Positions 1 through 6,641 of a stretch of 8,492 nucleotides of DNA are shown here, piece by piece. The notes below the pieces were generated by a model. That model was given only the letters and a program-made list of their open reading frames with translations. It did not search any database and was not told where the DNA came from. The stretch is taken from assembly GCA_017446355.1 (NCBI GenBank), contig JAFSQZ010000023.1, forward strand, positions 1-8,492, read 5' to 3'. How positions within the stretch are numbered: the stretch's first letter is position 1; each line of letters opens with the position of its first letter. This stretch comes from Neisseriaceae bacterium. GTDB taxonomy: Bacteria > Pseudomonadota > Gammaproteobacteria > Burkholderiales > Neisseriaceae. The position numbers were made by a program, and so were the translations under genes.

Positions 1-166
1 CAGGCAAATCTTTATCTAAAATCGCAAATAAAAAAGCAGATATATTTTGAATAATAAATATGAGTAAAATTTTTTTTGTTTTTATACTTAAATTTTTTAA
101 ATCTTCCCAGTCAGCCTTAATGGCTTCTTCGCGCTTTTTAATATACGAGCGAAATAAATTTGGCAT
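1..166 (-). CDS. Partial hypothetical protein (N-terminal 55 residues), possible membrane protein
   Basis: The reading frame opens at an ATG (complement of 164-166) and stays open to the window edge, so the C-terminus is missing. A purine-rich GAGAGAA lies 5-6 bases before the ATG and is a good ribosome binding site. The peptide begins MPNLFRSYIKKREEAIKADW, a charged and probably helical stretch. From about residue 32 it becomes hydrophobic (KILLIFIIQNISAFLFAIL), which looks like a transmembrane segment. I do not recognise the family. It lies on the same strand as amgK but about 500 bases downstream, beyond a probable terminator, so it is likely a separate transcription unit. A possible promoter lies at 330-357. 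That it is a real gene rests on the start context and the membrane-like composition; its function is unknown. Confidence 0.55.
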   Translation of the reverse strand, partial: MPNLFRSYIKKREEAIKADWEDLKNLSIKTKKILLIFIIQNISAFLFAILDKDLP

Positions 167-204
167 ATATTCTCTCAATTTCAAGTAAGTTGGGCGGAGT
201 GAAA

Positions 205-240
205 CTTCTGCAAAATGTTATTTTTATCATTCGTTATTCA
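205..240 (+). repeat. Degenerate dispersed intergenic repeat, copy 1
   Basis: This copy carries a CTGCAAAAT block followed by a TTTATCATTCGTTATTC block. The second block (223-239) is identical to 8350-8366 at the other end of the window. Related copies lie at 522-548, 609-648 (inverted) and 8332-8373. All are intergenic and near uptake sequences. The gene-free stretch 167-663 otherwise holds the possible promoter, the T tract and the DUS pair; its short plus-strand frames have no gene-like features. Confidence 0.5.
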
Positions 241-329
241 AAACATAAGCGAAGAATCTTTATAAAAGATGGTGGTAGTTTCTTCACTTTCCTACATTCA
301 AGGCAGAATAATGTGCTTCACTGTTTTTT

Positions 330-357
330 AGTATACAATATCTCCCTACATTTTCCA
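330..357 (-). promoter_or_regulatory. Possible promoter of the left-edge partial gene
   Basis: On the minus strand, TGGAAA (complement of 352-357, 4 of 6 to TTGACA) is followed after 16 bases by TATACT (complement of 330-335, 5 of 6 to TATAAT). It points at the ATG at 166 and predicts a leader of about 155 bases. An A14 tract on this strand lies about 34 bases upstream of the -35. The call rests on consensus matching only. Confidence 0.35.
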
Positions 358-361
358 TAAT

Positions 362-405
362 ATTTTTTGCTAAATAAACAGCAAAAAATTCTTTTTTTTT
401 TTTTT
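362..405 (+). repeat. AT-rich hairpin followed by a 14-base T tract
   Basis: ATTTTTTGCT (362-371) pairs perfectly with AGCAAAAAAT (380-389) across an 8-base loop, and after TC comes an uninterrupted run of 14 T (392-405). On the plus strand this has the layout of an intrinsic terminator with a weak AT-rich stem, but no plus-strand gene lies upstream in the window. On the minus strand it is an A tract upstream of the possible promoter at 330-357. The run is long enough to slip during replication. Confidence 0.4.
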
Positions 406-466
406 GATATTTCAATAAGTTATGTAAAATAGATAAGTTTTTAAAGTGTTGTATTTTTGCCTATTT

Positions 467-510
467 AAGCTGCCTGAAACAAGGTTTATTTTATTTCAGG
501 CTGCCTGAAA
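467..510 (-). terminator. Uptake-sequence pair, probable amgK terminator
   Basis: AAGCTGCCTGAA (467-478) is followed by the near-palindrome TTTCAGGCTGCCTGAAA (494-510). GCCTGAAA (472-479) pairs with TTTCAGGC (494-501) over a 14-base loop. The second element contains the full 12-base AGGCTGCCTGAA (498-509). Paired uptake sequences commonly act as terminators in Neisseriaceae. It lies about 155 bases past the amgK stop and no U run is obvious, so the terminator role is only probable; the uptake-sequence identity is firm. Confidence 0.5.
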
Positions 511-521
511 GCTGAATAGAA

Positions 522-548
522 ACTCCTGCAAAACTCGTTATTCTGAAT
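522..548 (+). repeat. Degenerate dispersed intergenic repeat, copy 2
   Basis: The CCTGCAAAA block is followed directly by CGTTATTCTGAAT (536-548), which is identical to 8359-8371. Compared with the copy at 8332 it lacks the middle part of the unit. Confidence 0.45.
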
Positions 549-608
549 TTTTGTGGGAATTATAGGAAAATGAAGAATGATTGCTTTGTTATATATTCTT
601 TGCTTGCG

Positions 609-648
609 TTCAGAATGAAGAATAATGAGAAGTTGGGTTTTGCAAAGG
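609..648 (-). repeat. Degenerate dispersed intergenic repeat, inverted copy 3
   Basis: Read on the minus strand, the copy starts CCTTTGCAAAACCC and ends with a CATTATTCTTCATTCTGAA-like block, the same order of blocks as in the copy at 8332-8373. Together with 522-548 it forms a loose inverted pair just downstream of amgK. Confidence 0.4.
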
Positions 649-663
649 TTTTAGCCTATCAAG

Positions 664-1668
664 TCAGAATGTATATCCTGTTTGCAATTCTTCATCGCCT
701 ACTAATTCCAGCAATAAGGCATAAAGTGGTGCAAGCTCGGTGTATCGGCGTGATGTTCTGCGTAGGTAGTTGAGAAAACGTGGTATTTCTGGTCGGTATT
801 TGTCTTTACCATCACGATGCCATAGGCGTGCAAAAATACCTGCTACTTTTAAATGTCGTTGCACACCTGTCCATTCAAACCATCGGTAAAAGACATCAAA
901 TTCGGTAGGGACGGGTAAACCTGCGGCGCGGGCTTTTTCCCAGTAGCGAATCACTAAATCTAATATAAATTCTTCTTCCCATTCTATAAATGCATCTCGT
1001 AATAGGGAAACTAGGTCGTAAGTAATGGCTCCATAAAGTGCGTCTTGAAAATCTAGTATACCTGGTCTTTCACGGGTGAGCATTAGGTTGCGTACGATAA
1101 AATCACGATGTACAAAGACTTTTGGTTGTGCTTCTATTTCAGGCAGCAGTGCGTTTAGGGTTTGTTGCCATAGTTTGCGTTGTGCAAAATTGAGTTCGCG
1201 TCCGAGTTCTTTGGCGACAAACCATTCTGGAAATAAGTTGACTTCGCGTAATAATATTTCGTGATTGTATTCAGGCAGCACGCCGCTTTGGCTGGCTTTT
1301 TGTAATATAATCAATTCGTCAATGGCTTCTAATAGTAGGGCTTTATGCGCGGCTAAATCGGGTTCTAGTTGCATCGCTTTTAAATATTGAACATCTCCTA
1401 AATCGTTGAGTACCATAAAACCTTGTTCTTTGTCGCGATGCAATATTTTGGGAACGTTGAGCATAGAAAAAAGTTGCTGTACTTGCACATACGCATCGGT
1501 ATTCATTTTGTCTGGTGGCGCGTCCATACAAATAATGGTTTCACCATTATCAAAAGTGGCACGAAAATAGCGGCGAAAATCTGCGTCCGCCGCTGCAAAA
1601 GTGAGCTCAAAATTGCGTTGAGGGTAGATATTTTTGAGCCATATTTTTAGTTGATTTTCTCGTTGCAT
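664..1668 (-). CDS. amgK: AmgK-type N-acetylmuramate/N-acetylglucosamine kinase
   Basis: This is a 334-residue cytoplasmic phosphotransferase of the aminoglycoside phosphotransferase (APH) fold. AmgK phosphorylates the anomeric carbon of MurNAc and GlcNAc so that recovered cell-wall sugars can re-enter peptidoglycan synthesis. The kinase signature is clear: VHRDFIVRNLM (residues 186-196) supplies the catalytic Asp189 and metal-binding Asn194, and GILDFQDA (203-210) supplies the second metal-binding Asp206. The N-terminal FRRYFR (31-36) and MDAPP (48-52) are typical of the AmgK group. The ATG at 1668 gives the expected N-terminus (MQRENQLKIWL), although no strong Shine-Dalgarno is visible. Divergent placement beside lptD-surA matches the arrangement known in Pseudomonas and Neisseria. 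The usual partner murU does not follow it here. The gene contains uptake sequences at 1138-1147 and 1270-1279. Substrate is inferred from family and context. Confidence 0.85.
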   Translation of the reverse strand: MQRENQLKIWLKNIYPQRNFELTFAAADADFRRYFRATFDNGETIICMDAPPDKMNTDAYVQVQQLFSMLNVPKILHRDKEQGFMVLNDLGDVQYLKAMQLEPDLAAHKALLLEAIDELIILQKASQSGVLPEYNHEILLREVNLFPEWFVAKELGRELNFAQRKLWQQTLNALLPEIEAQPKVFVHRDFIVRNLMLTRERPGILDFQDALYGAITYDLVSLLRDAFIEWEEEFILDLVIRYWEKARAAGLPVPTEFDVFYRWFEWTGVQRHLKVAGIFARLWHRDGKDKYRPEIPRFLNYLRRTSRRYTELAPLYALLLELVGDEELQTGYTF

Positions 1669-1737
1669 AATGTTTATTTGGTCATATTCAGTTAAAATAG
1701 TCGCTATTTTACGTTAAATCCTTTTCAAGGTGCGATT
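1669..1737. promoter_or_regulatory. Divergent amgK/lptD intergenic promoter region
   Basis: The 69 bases between the divergent starts must hold promoters for both genes. On the plus strand TAAAAT (1693-1698) is a fair -10 for lptD, but no convincing -35 lies 16-18 bases upstream. On the minus strand no clear pair stands out. AAGG at 1727-1730 is the lptD ribosome binding site, 7 bases before the TTG start. Confidence 0.4.
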
Positions 1738-4092
1738 TTGTTTTATTTATTTACTTATTCATCTATCCAGCTGCCTGAAAAAATAGTGTTCCCTAAACCA
1801 GTGGTTTTGTGTTTGTTGATGGCGTTTTCAGGCAGCGTTTATGCGTCTGATTGGCATAGTCAAAAAAGTGCTTTGTGTCAAAAGCTGCCTGAAACGGTTT
1901 CTGTTGATAAAACTGATAAGAAAGTTACTGTTGCACAAAAAAGTGGTTTAGATGCGCTGCCTGAAAATGTAACACGAATTACGGCGGACGAAATCAATGG
2001 TCAAATCAATGGTATGCATCGTGCCACAGGACAGGTGATTATTGAGCGCAATAATGATGTGTTAAATGCAGATTGGGCGGAATATAACGAAAAAGATGAC
2101 ACGGTTCAGGCAGGCGATCATTTTGTACTCACTCGCGCCGATGGTCAAACGGTTACTGGTGAAAATCTTTCTTATCAACTGGGCGAGCAAACTGGACAAG
2201 CCAGTGATGCGGATTTTGTGATTGAACAAGATAAACGCCGTTTACAAGGCGCAAGCAAACAGTTGTTGATGCAAGATAAGCAACATCAAATTCTTCGCGA
2301 TGTTCAATTTAATACGTGCAACACGGGCGATAAATCTTGGTATATCCAAGCCGATGAAGTGCGCACCAATCATAATACGGGTATTGGCGTTGCCAAAAAT
2401 GCAAAATTTGTTTTTGCTGGCGTGCCTTTGCTTTACACGCCTTGGGCGGATTTTCCATTACATGGTAATCGGAAAAGCGGTCTTTTGGTGCCTACGCTTC
2501 AAATTGGTTCAGACGGCACAGAAATTGATGTTCCTTATTACTTTAATCTTGCCCCTAATTATGATGCAACCGCTAGTTTAGGCGTTATCAGCTCGCGTGG
2601 TTTGCGCACAGGCGGAGAGTTTCGTTATTTAGACGAAAAATTTTCAGGCAGCATAAATGGCACTTATATGCCACACGATTCACGTAGTCCATACAATAAT
2701 CGTTACGAAGTTAATGCGCAGCACGAACATCGTTTTAGCCAACATTTAACAGGCGGTATTGATTTTCATCAAGTGTCCGACAACGATTATTATCGCGATT
2801 TTTACGGACGTGATGCCATTGCGCAAAACGTTAATTTAAACCGCAGTTTATGGCTTAATTATCAAAAAAATCTATTTGGTCAGCCGTTGTATGCACAGTT
2901 TTTGGTACAAAAATACCAAACACTTAGTGATTCACTCGGTTATAAAGACAAACCTTATGCCATCTTGCCACGCTTATCCGCAACATGGCAAAAAAATTTC
3001 AAAACCTTTGGACAATTCAATATCAGCGGTCAATTAACGCGCTTTGAACACGACAGCAAACAACAAGGCATACGTGCCGTAGTTTATCCATCTTTGCAAT
3101 GGGATTTTCATAATTCGTGGGCTTATGTCCGTCCTAAAATTGGCATTCACGCCACGCAATACTGGCTTGACGCATTTGAAAACCAAAAAGCACGCAACCC
3201 ATCACGCGTATTGCCCATTATCAACGTAGACAGTGGCATCACTTTTGAACGTCAAGCACGTTTATTTGGTCAGCATTATCTGCAAACCCTAGAACCACGC
3301 TTGTTTTATAACTACATTCCCAAAAAAAACCAAAATCACTTGCCCAACTTTGATGCGTCCGAAAACAATTTCAGCTACGAACAATTGTTCCGTGAAAACA
3401 TTTATTCAGGCAGCGACCGTATTAACGCCAGCAACAGCATTTCCTTTGGTTTACAAAGTCGTCTGCTCAATCCACAAACAGGCGCAGAGCGTTTCCGTGC
3501 AGGCATTGGACAAAAATTCTACCTGAATAATGACAGCGTTACCTTTGACGGCAATGTATACAGCAACAACCGCAACCGTAGCGATATTGTTGCATTCACA
3601 GGCGGTTGGTTAAACAACAACTGGTATACCGATAGCCATGTTCACTGGAATCAAAACGATAAACGTATGCAACGCTATGATTTTGGTATACGCTATAATC
3701 CCGAAGCAGGAAAAGTGCTTTCTGCACGTTTCAAATACGGACACAATGAAGAAATTTACAGTGGCTTTTATGGCAAACTCAAACACATAGACCTTGCCGC
3801 ACAATGGCCCATCAACCCCAATTTACACGCCATCGCTCGCCTAAATTACAGCATTTCCCCTTGGCAAGCTTTGGAACAAACCATCGGTTTAGAATACAAA
3901 AGCCCTTGTGGCTGTTGGAGTACCAGTTTAGTGGCGCAACGTTATGTTACCGACCTAAACAAACACAAAACAGGTATCTTCTTAATGTTCCAACTTAAAG
4001 ATTTAAGCAATGTTGGCAGTAACCGTCTTGCCGACAAACTCCGTTTAGCCATTCCAGGCTATGTTAAAACCAACGAGGTCATCAGAAAATGA
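1738..4092 (+). CDS. lptD: LPS/LOS assembly outer-membrane protein LptD (Imp/OstA)
   Basis: LptD is the outer-membrane barrel that, with the lipoprotein LptE, inserts lipopolysaccharide or lipooligosaccharide into the outer leaflet. At 784 residues it has normal length. A hydrophobic stretch ending SGSVYA (residues 20-36) is the signal peptide, with likely cleavage before SDWH. Residues about 78-200 are the periplasmic OstA jellyroll that receives lipid from LptA; the rest is the large barrel. The block FAGVPLLYTPWADFPLHGNR (226-245) is characteristic of the family. All four disulfide cysteines are present: Cys47, Cys194 and the C-terminal pair Cys724/Cys726, spaced CGC rather than the adjacent CC of E. 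coli. The start is TTG with AAGG 7 bases upstream; a GTG at 1786 would also give a good signal peptide but has a poorer binding site. The stop overlaps the surA start. Six uptake sequences lie inside the gene, four of them in its first 230 bases. Confidence 0.95.
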   Translation: MFYLFTYSSIQLPEKIVFPKPVVLCLLMAFSGSVYASDWHSQKSALCQKLPETVSVDKTDKKVTVAQKSGLDALPENVTRITADEINGQINGMHRATGQVIIERNNDVLNADWAEYNEKDDTVQAGDHFVLTRADGQTVTGENLSYQLGEQTGQASDADFVIEQDKRRLQGASKQLLMQDKQHQILRDVQFNTCNTGDKSWYIQADEVRTNHNTGIGVAKNAKFVFAGVPLLYTPWADFPLHGNRKSGLLVPTLQIGSDGTEIDVPYYFNLAPNYDATASLGVISSRGLRTGGEFRYLDEKFSGSINGTYMPHDSRSPYNNRYEVNAQHEHRFSQHLTGGIDFHQVSDNDYYRDFYGRDAIAQNVNLNRSLWLNYQKNLFGQPLYAQFLVQKYQTLSDSLGYKDKPYAILPRLSATWQKNFKTFGQFNISGQLTRFEHDSKQQGIRAVVYPSLQWDFHNSWAYVRPKIGIHATQYWLDAFENQKARNPSRVLPIINVDSGITFERQARLFGQHYLQTLEPRLFYNYIPKKNQNHLPNFDASENNFSYEQLFRENIYSGSDRINASNSISFGLQSRLLNPQTGAERFRAGIGQKFYLNNDSVTFDGNVYSNNRNRSDIVAFTGGWLNNNWYTDSHVHWNQNDKRMQRYDFGIRYNPEAGKVLSARFKYGHNEEIYSGFYGKLKHIDLAAQWPINPNLHAIARLNYSISPWQALEQTIGLEYKSPCGCWSTSLVAQRYVTDLNKHKTGIFLMFQLKDLSNVGSNRLADKLRLAIPGYVKTNEVIRK
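1770..1965 (+). repeat. Cluster of four DNA uptake sequences in the 5' end of lptD
   Basis: GCTGCCTGAA occurs at 1770-1779, 1884-1893 and 1956-1965, and its complement TTCAGGCAGC at 1827-1836. In frame the forward copies encode Leu-Pro-Glu (QLPEK, KLPET, ALPEN) and the reverse copy encodes FSGS. Further copies inside coding genes lie at 2643-2652, 3405-3414 and 4141-4150, and in amgK at 1138-1147 and 1270-1279. These motifs are bound by the type IV pilus machinery (ComP) during natural transformation. Confidence 0.85.
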
Positions 4093-5033
4093 ATAACATC
4101 ATCAAAACACTCATCATCAGCAGCTCATTACTTATCGGCGTTCAGGCAGCCGCCGAAATCAAACCCATCAACAGTATTGCTGTTTCCGTAAATGCTACTG
4201 CCATTACTTATGGCGACGTAGACCGCGTGGTCAATGAACTCAAAAGCAACCCAGACAATCAAGGCATTCCAATGCAAACCTTGTTACAAAACGCCAAAAT
4301 GACGCTTATTGAACGCGCATTATTGGTAGAAGCCGCGCAAAAAATGAATATTCAGGTTACGCCAACCCAAGTAGCAAACGAAATTGAACGCCTTGCAAAA
4401 GCCGACAACACCAGCGTTGAAAACTTATATCAACAAATGAAAGCCAAAGGCATCAGCAAAGACAGATTCCATTTAGAAGTTACCAAAAATCTGCTGATTG
4501 AACGTATGATGCAAAACCTAACCGATGACATCACCATCAAAGACGAACAAATTGACCAATACATTGCCAAAGCAAAAGCCGAAGGACAAATTTTGCCGAA
4601 TGGACAACCCTTTACTGTATACACCATTCGCCGTGTATTACTCAATGCAAAAGACCAACAAAGTATGCCAGCAGTTGGACAACGCATTAACCAAATAGCC
4701 CAAGCCGTACAACAAGGCACACCTTTTGAAAACGTTGTGCAACGCCATTCTCAAGAAGCCACTGAAAATGGACTTTTGGACATTTCAGACGGAATGTTGC
4801 CCACCAACGCTGAAACTTTATTGCATCAAATGCAACTGGGACAAATTTCTCCGCCCATCGCTTCTGGCACAACTTGGCAAATCTTCCAACTGGTTAGCAC
4901 ACGCACCGAAGAATCACCAGAAAAAACCCAACGCGAAGCCATTCGCCGTATGCTCTTAAATCAAGAACAACAAAAAGCCCAACAACAATTTATTATGCAG
5001 TTGCAACAACACGCGGTGATTAACGAATATTGA
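4089..5033 (+). CDS. surA: SurA-type periplasmic chaperone, single parvulin-like domain
   Basis: This 314-residue exported protein is a chaperone that keeps unfolded outer-membrane proteins soluble and delivers them to the BAM complex. The signal peptide is residues 1 to about 21 (hydrophobic IIKTLIISSSLLIGVQA). Residues about 25-165 form the helical SurA N-terminal chaperone domain, and about 175-272 resemble one parvulin (PpiC) domain; residues 275-314 are a helical tail. E. coli SurA is about 430 residues with two parvulin domains, so this is the shorter form seen in Neisseria. Two parvulin hallmarks look lost: the ARHIL segment reads IRRVL (180-184) and the GGDLGW segment reads GLLDISDG (228-235), so isomerase activity may be absent. 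The ATG overlaps the lptD stop as ATGA, which suggests translational coupling, and LptD is a well-known SurA client. Confidence 0.9.
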   Translation: MNNIIKTLIISSSLLIGVQAAAEIKPINSIAVSVNATAITYGDVDRVVNELKSNPDNQGIPMQTLLQNAKMTLIERALLVEAAQKMNIQVTPTQVANEIERLAKADNTSVENLYQQMKAKGISKDRFHLEVTKNLLIERMMQNLTDDITIKDEQIDQYIAKAKAEGQILPNGQPFTVYTIRRVLLNAKDQQSMPAVGQRINQIAQAVQQGTPFENVVQRHSQEATENGLLDISDGMLPTNAETLLHQMQLGQISPPIASGTTWQIFQLVSTRTEESPEKTQREAIRRMLLNQEQQKAQQQFIMQLQQHAVINEY

Positions 5034-5075
5034 TACCCAAATTTTTACAAACGTTTTCAAGCGATGTAAAAAAAC

Positions 5076-5132
5076 TTTCAGGCAGGATAGATTAAAGTAT
5101 TGCTCCTAAAACTTTAATCACCCTGCCTGAAA
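5076..5132. terminator. Bidirectional terminator from inverted uptake-like sequences
   Basis: TTTCAGGCAGG (5076-5086) pairs perfectly over 11 bases with CCTGCCTGAAA (5122-5132). Inside it GATTAAAGT (5090-5098) pairs with ACTTTAATC (5111-5119), leaving a 12-base loop and a small internal bulge. It lies between the convergent surA and slam stops. The A-rich run at 5068-5074 becomes a U tract for transcripts coming from slam, making that direction the stronger intrinsic terminator; downstream of surA the U tract is poor. The uptake-like core here is CCTGCCTGAA, one base off the usual GCTGCCTGAA. Confidence 0.75.
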
Positions 5133-5135
5133 ACG

Positions 5136-6578
5136 TTAAAACCTCTTTATCAAATCCAAAAAAATCTGGTGTTTCTTATAAGAATAAAATTTTTGATTAC
5201 TTTTGTTTTTATAATAACTTGCCACCACACGCGGTGTGATGCCAGCAATATGCCAATCTTTTTTGTATAAAGTCAGTTTACTGTAATAAATATTATCGTG
5301 GCGTTTGTTACCAAAAAAATTGATGTCTTGATAATTTCTGCGGATAAGTCCAAGAGAGAAATTGCTTTTGATTTGCCACTGCCAATCCCTTTCCCAACTA
5401 CCGCGTATAGTGGCATATTGATAAGCTTCACTTTTATCTTTTGCACCACTTTTTCCCAAATCAAAGCCAATTGTAAAATACTGTTTCGGCGATGTCCTGT
5501 GTAACCAAGTATTAGAAACAGCGTAATCATTACCATTTAAATACTGATATTGGTCGTGTTCCTTATGAGATAAATCCAACGCCGTAAACAAAACATTACG
5601 ATTTCCCATTGCCACACTATTATTCACACCAACACCATAAGTTTTTGAATAGCCATTATTGCCATAAATGCGTCTTGCAAAATAGCCTTCCAATACGGTT
5701 TCGCGTTGAGCAGAACGATAAACCAATCCCGTTGAAACATTAGCGGTGATGTCATTATATTTCTTATTATCCCAATAATGTTTGCCATAAGTATTAGCCC
5801 CCACGCGCCAATAATATCGTCCTTTAATATGCGTATCTTTTCTGCCAGACAAACCAAAGCCCACACCACGCGCTTTTTCTGCTTGCGGATAAGTAATGGT
5901 GCAATCCACCATAAAACCACAATTTGCCACTTTTTCTGGTGGCAAATTAGCAGAATTGTTCACATTATTATCCGAAATATAGTAAAGATTAGCGTCAAAA
6001 TGCCATTTTTCTTGTTTCGCCATTTCATTGAGATATTGGTCTACTATTTGAACAACAGGTTCAGGCAGGTTTTTATCTGCTTTAATGCGTTGAAATTCTT
6101 CTTCTGCTTTATCCATCTGACCATCAGCAAATAAGGCACGCGCCAAATGAAACCGACTGGGCGTTAAATCAGGTTTTTCATCAACAATTTGGCGTAAATA
6201 GTTAACCGCCGCCCCAGTATCATTTTGCTTCAAAGCAATTTTTGATTGAGCATAAAGAACAAGCAAAGGGTCGTGTTGTGGATTTTTTTCATAGCTTGGC
6301 AACAATGCTTCGGTCAATTCCAAATTTTGTTCAACCGCTTGATTAAACACCTGATGAAACAGTGCAAAATCTTTTTCCAAGTCTTCCAAAGAAATAGAAT
6401 GATTGCTTTGCGTTTCAGCATTTTCCGCAACAGCGGGCGTATATTGACTTTCTTCAATCAAATGTGAAGTTAAATCACGATTGGTTTCGTCAGGCAAAGT
6501 TGCTGGAAAATTTTCCGCCACACTTTGATGACTGACCAAAACCATACAAGGCAATACCCAAAACAAACGCTTTTTCAT
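5136..6578 (-). CDS. slam: Slam (surface lipoprotein assembly modulator), outer-membrane translocon
   Basis: Slam proteins deliver client lipoproteins such as TbpB, HpuA and fHbp to the cell surface. This one is 480 residues, normal for the family. The N-terminus (MKKRLFWVLPCMVLVSHQSVA) is a signal peptide. Residues about 65-190 are helical and TPR-like, including LLVLYAQSKIALKQNDTGAA and the TPR-like repeat beginning at RFHLARALFADGQMDKAEEE. Residues about 192-480 are rich in alternating aromatic strands and form the SlamC (DUF560) barrel, with GITPR near the end and a terminal Phe (DLIKRF) as in outer-membrane barrels. The ATG at 6578 was chosen because GGAG lies 9 bases upstream and a signal peptide follows. 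The frame stays open to 6785, but that part is translated repeat DNA. The client is probably the lipoprotein gene upstream. No promoter lies directly upstream; a weak one (TTGATG 7151-7156, AATAAT 7130-7135, 15-base spacer) precedes the array. Cys220 and Cys226 form a close pair early in the barrel. Confidence 0.88.
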   Translation of the reverse strand: MKKRLFWVLPCMVLVSHQSVAENFPATLPDETNRDLTSHLIEESQYTPAVAENAETQSNHSISLEDLEKDFALFHQVFNQAVEQNLELTEALLPSYEKNPQHDPLLVLYAQSKIALKQNDTGAAVNYLRQIVDEKPDLTPSRFHLARALFADGQMDKAEEEFQRIKADKNLPEPVVQIVDQYLNEMAKQEKWHFDANLYYISDNNVNNSANLPPEKVANCGFMVDCTITYPQAEKARGVGFGLSGRKDTHIKGRYYWRVGANTYGKHYWDNKKYNDITANVSTGLVYRSAQRETVLEGYFARRIYGNNGYSKTYGVGVNNSVAMGNRNVLFTALDLSHKEHDQYQYLNGNDYAVSNTWLHRTSPKQYFTIGFDLGKSGAKDKSEAYQYATIRGSWERDWQWQIKSNFSLGLIRRNYQDINFFGNKRHDNIYYSKLTLYKKDWHIAGITPRVVASYYKNKSNQKFYSYKKHQIFLDLIKRF

Positions 6579-6603
6579 ACAAAAAAACTCCAAACACTTT
6601 TTA

Positions 6604-6641
6604 CCGTCATTGCAAGCCTTGCAACGCAAGGCGTGGCAATC
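6604..6641. repeat. Variant REP-like unit next to slam, with perfect inner stem
   Basis: This 38-base copy keeps the ends of element A but has GCCTTGC (6616-6622) pairing perfectly with GCAAGGC (6626-6632) over a 3-base loop, where the other A copies have broken pairing. It is not followed by a B element. It ends 25 bases before the slam start. Confidence 0.7.

Noticed and set aside
160..360. Plus-strand frame of 66 codons
   Set aside because: Its start overlaps the start codon of the better-supported minus-strand partial gene, and the peptide has no recognisable features; the region is AT-rich and intergenic.
570..773. Plus-strand frame of 67 codons
   Set aside because: It covers a dispersed repeat and runs antisense into the 3' end of amgK; no domain and no good start context.
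3804..3998. Frames inside lptD and surA on either strand
   Set aside because: They are shadows of strongly recognised genes and encode no recognisable proteins.
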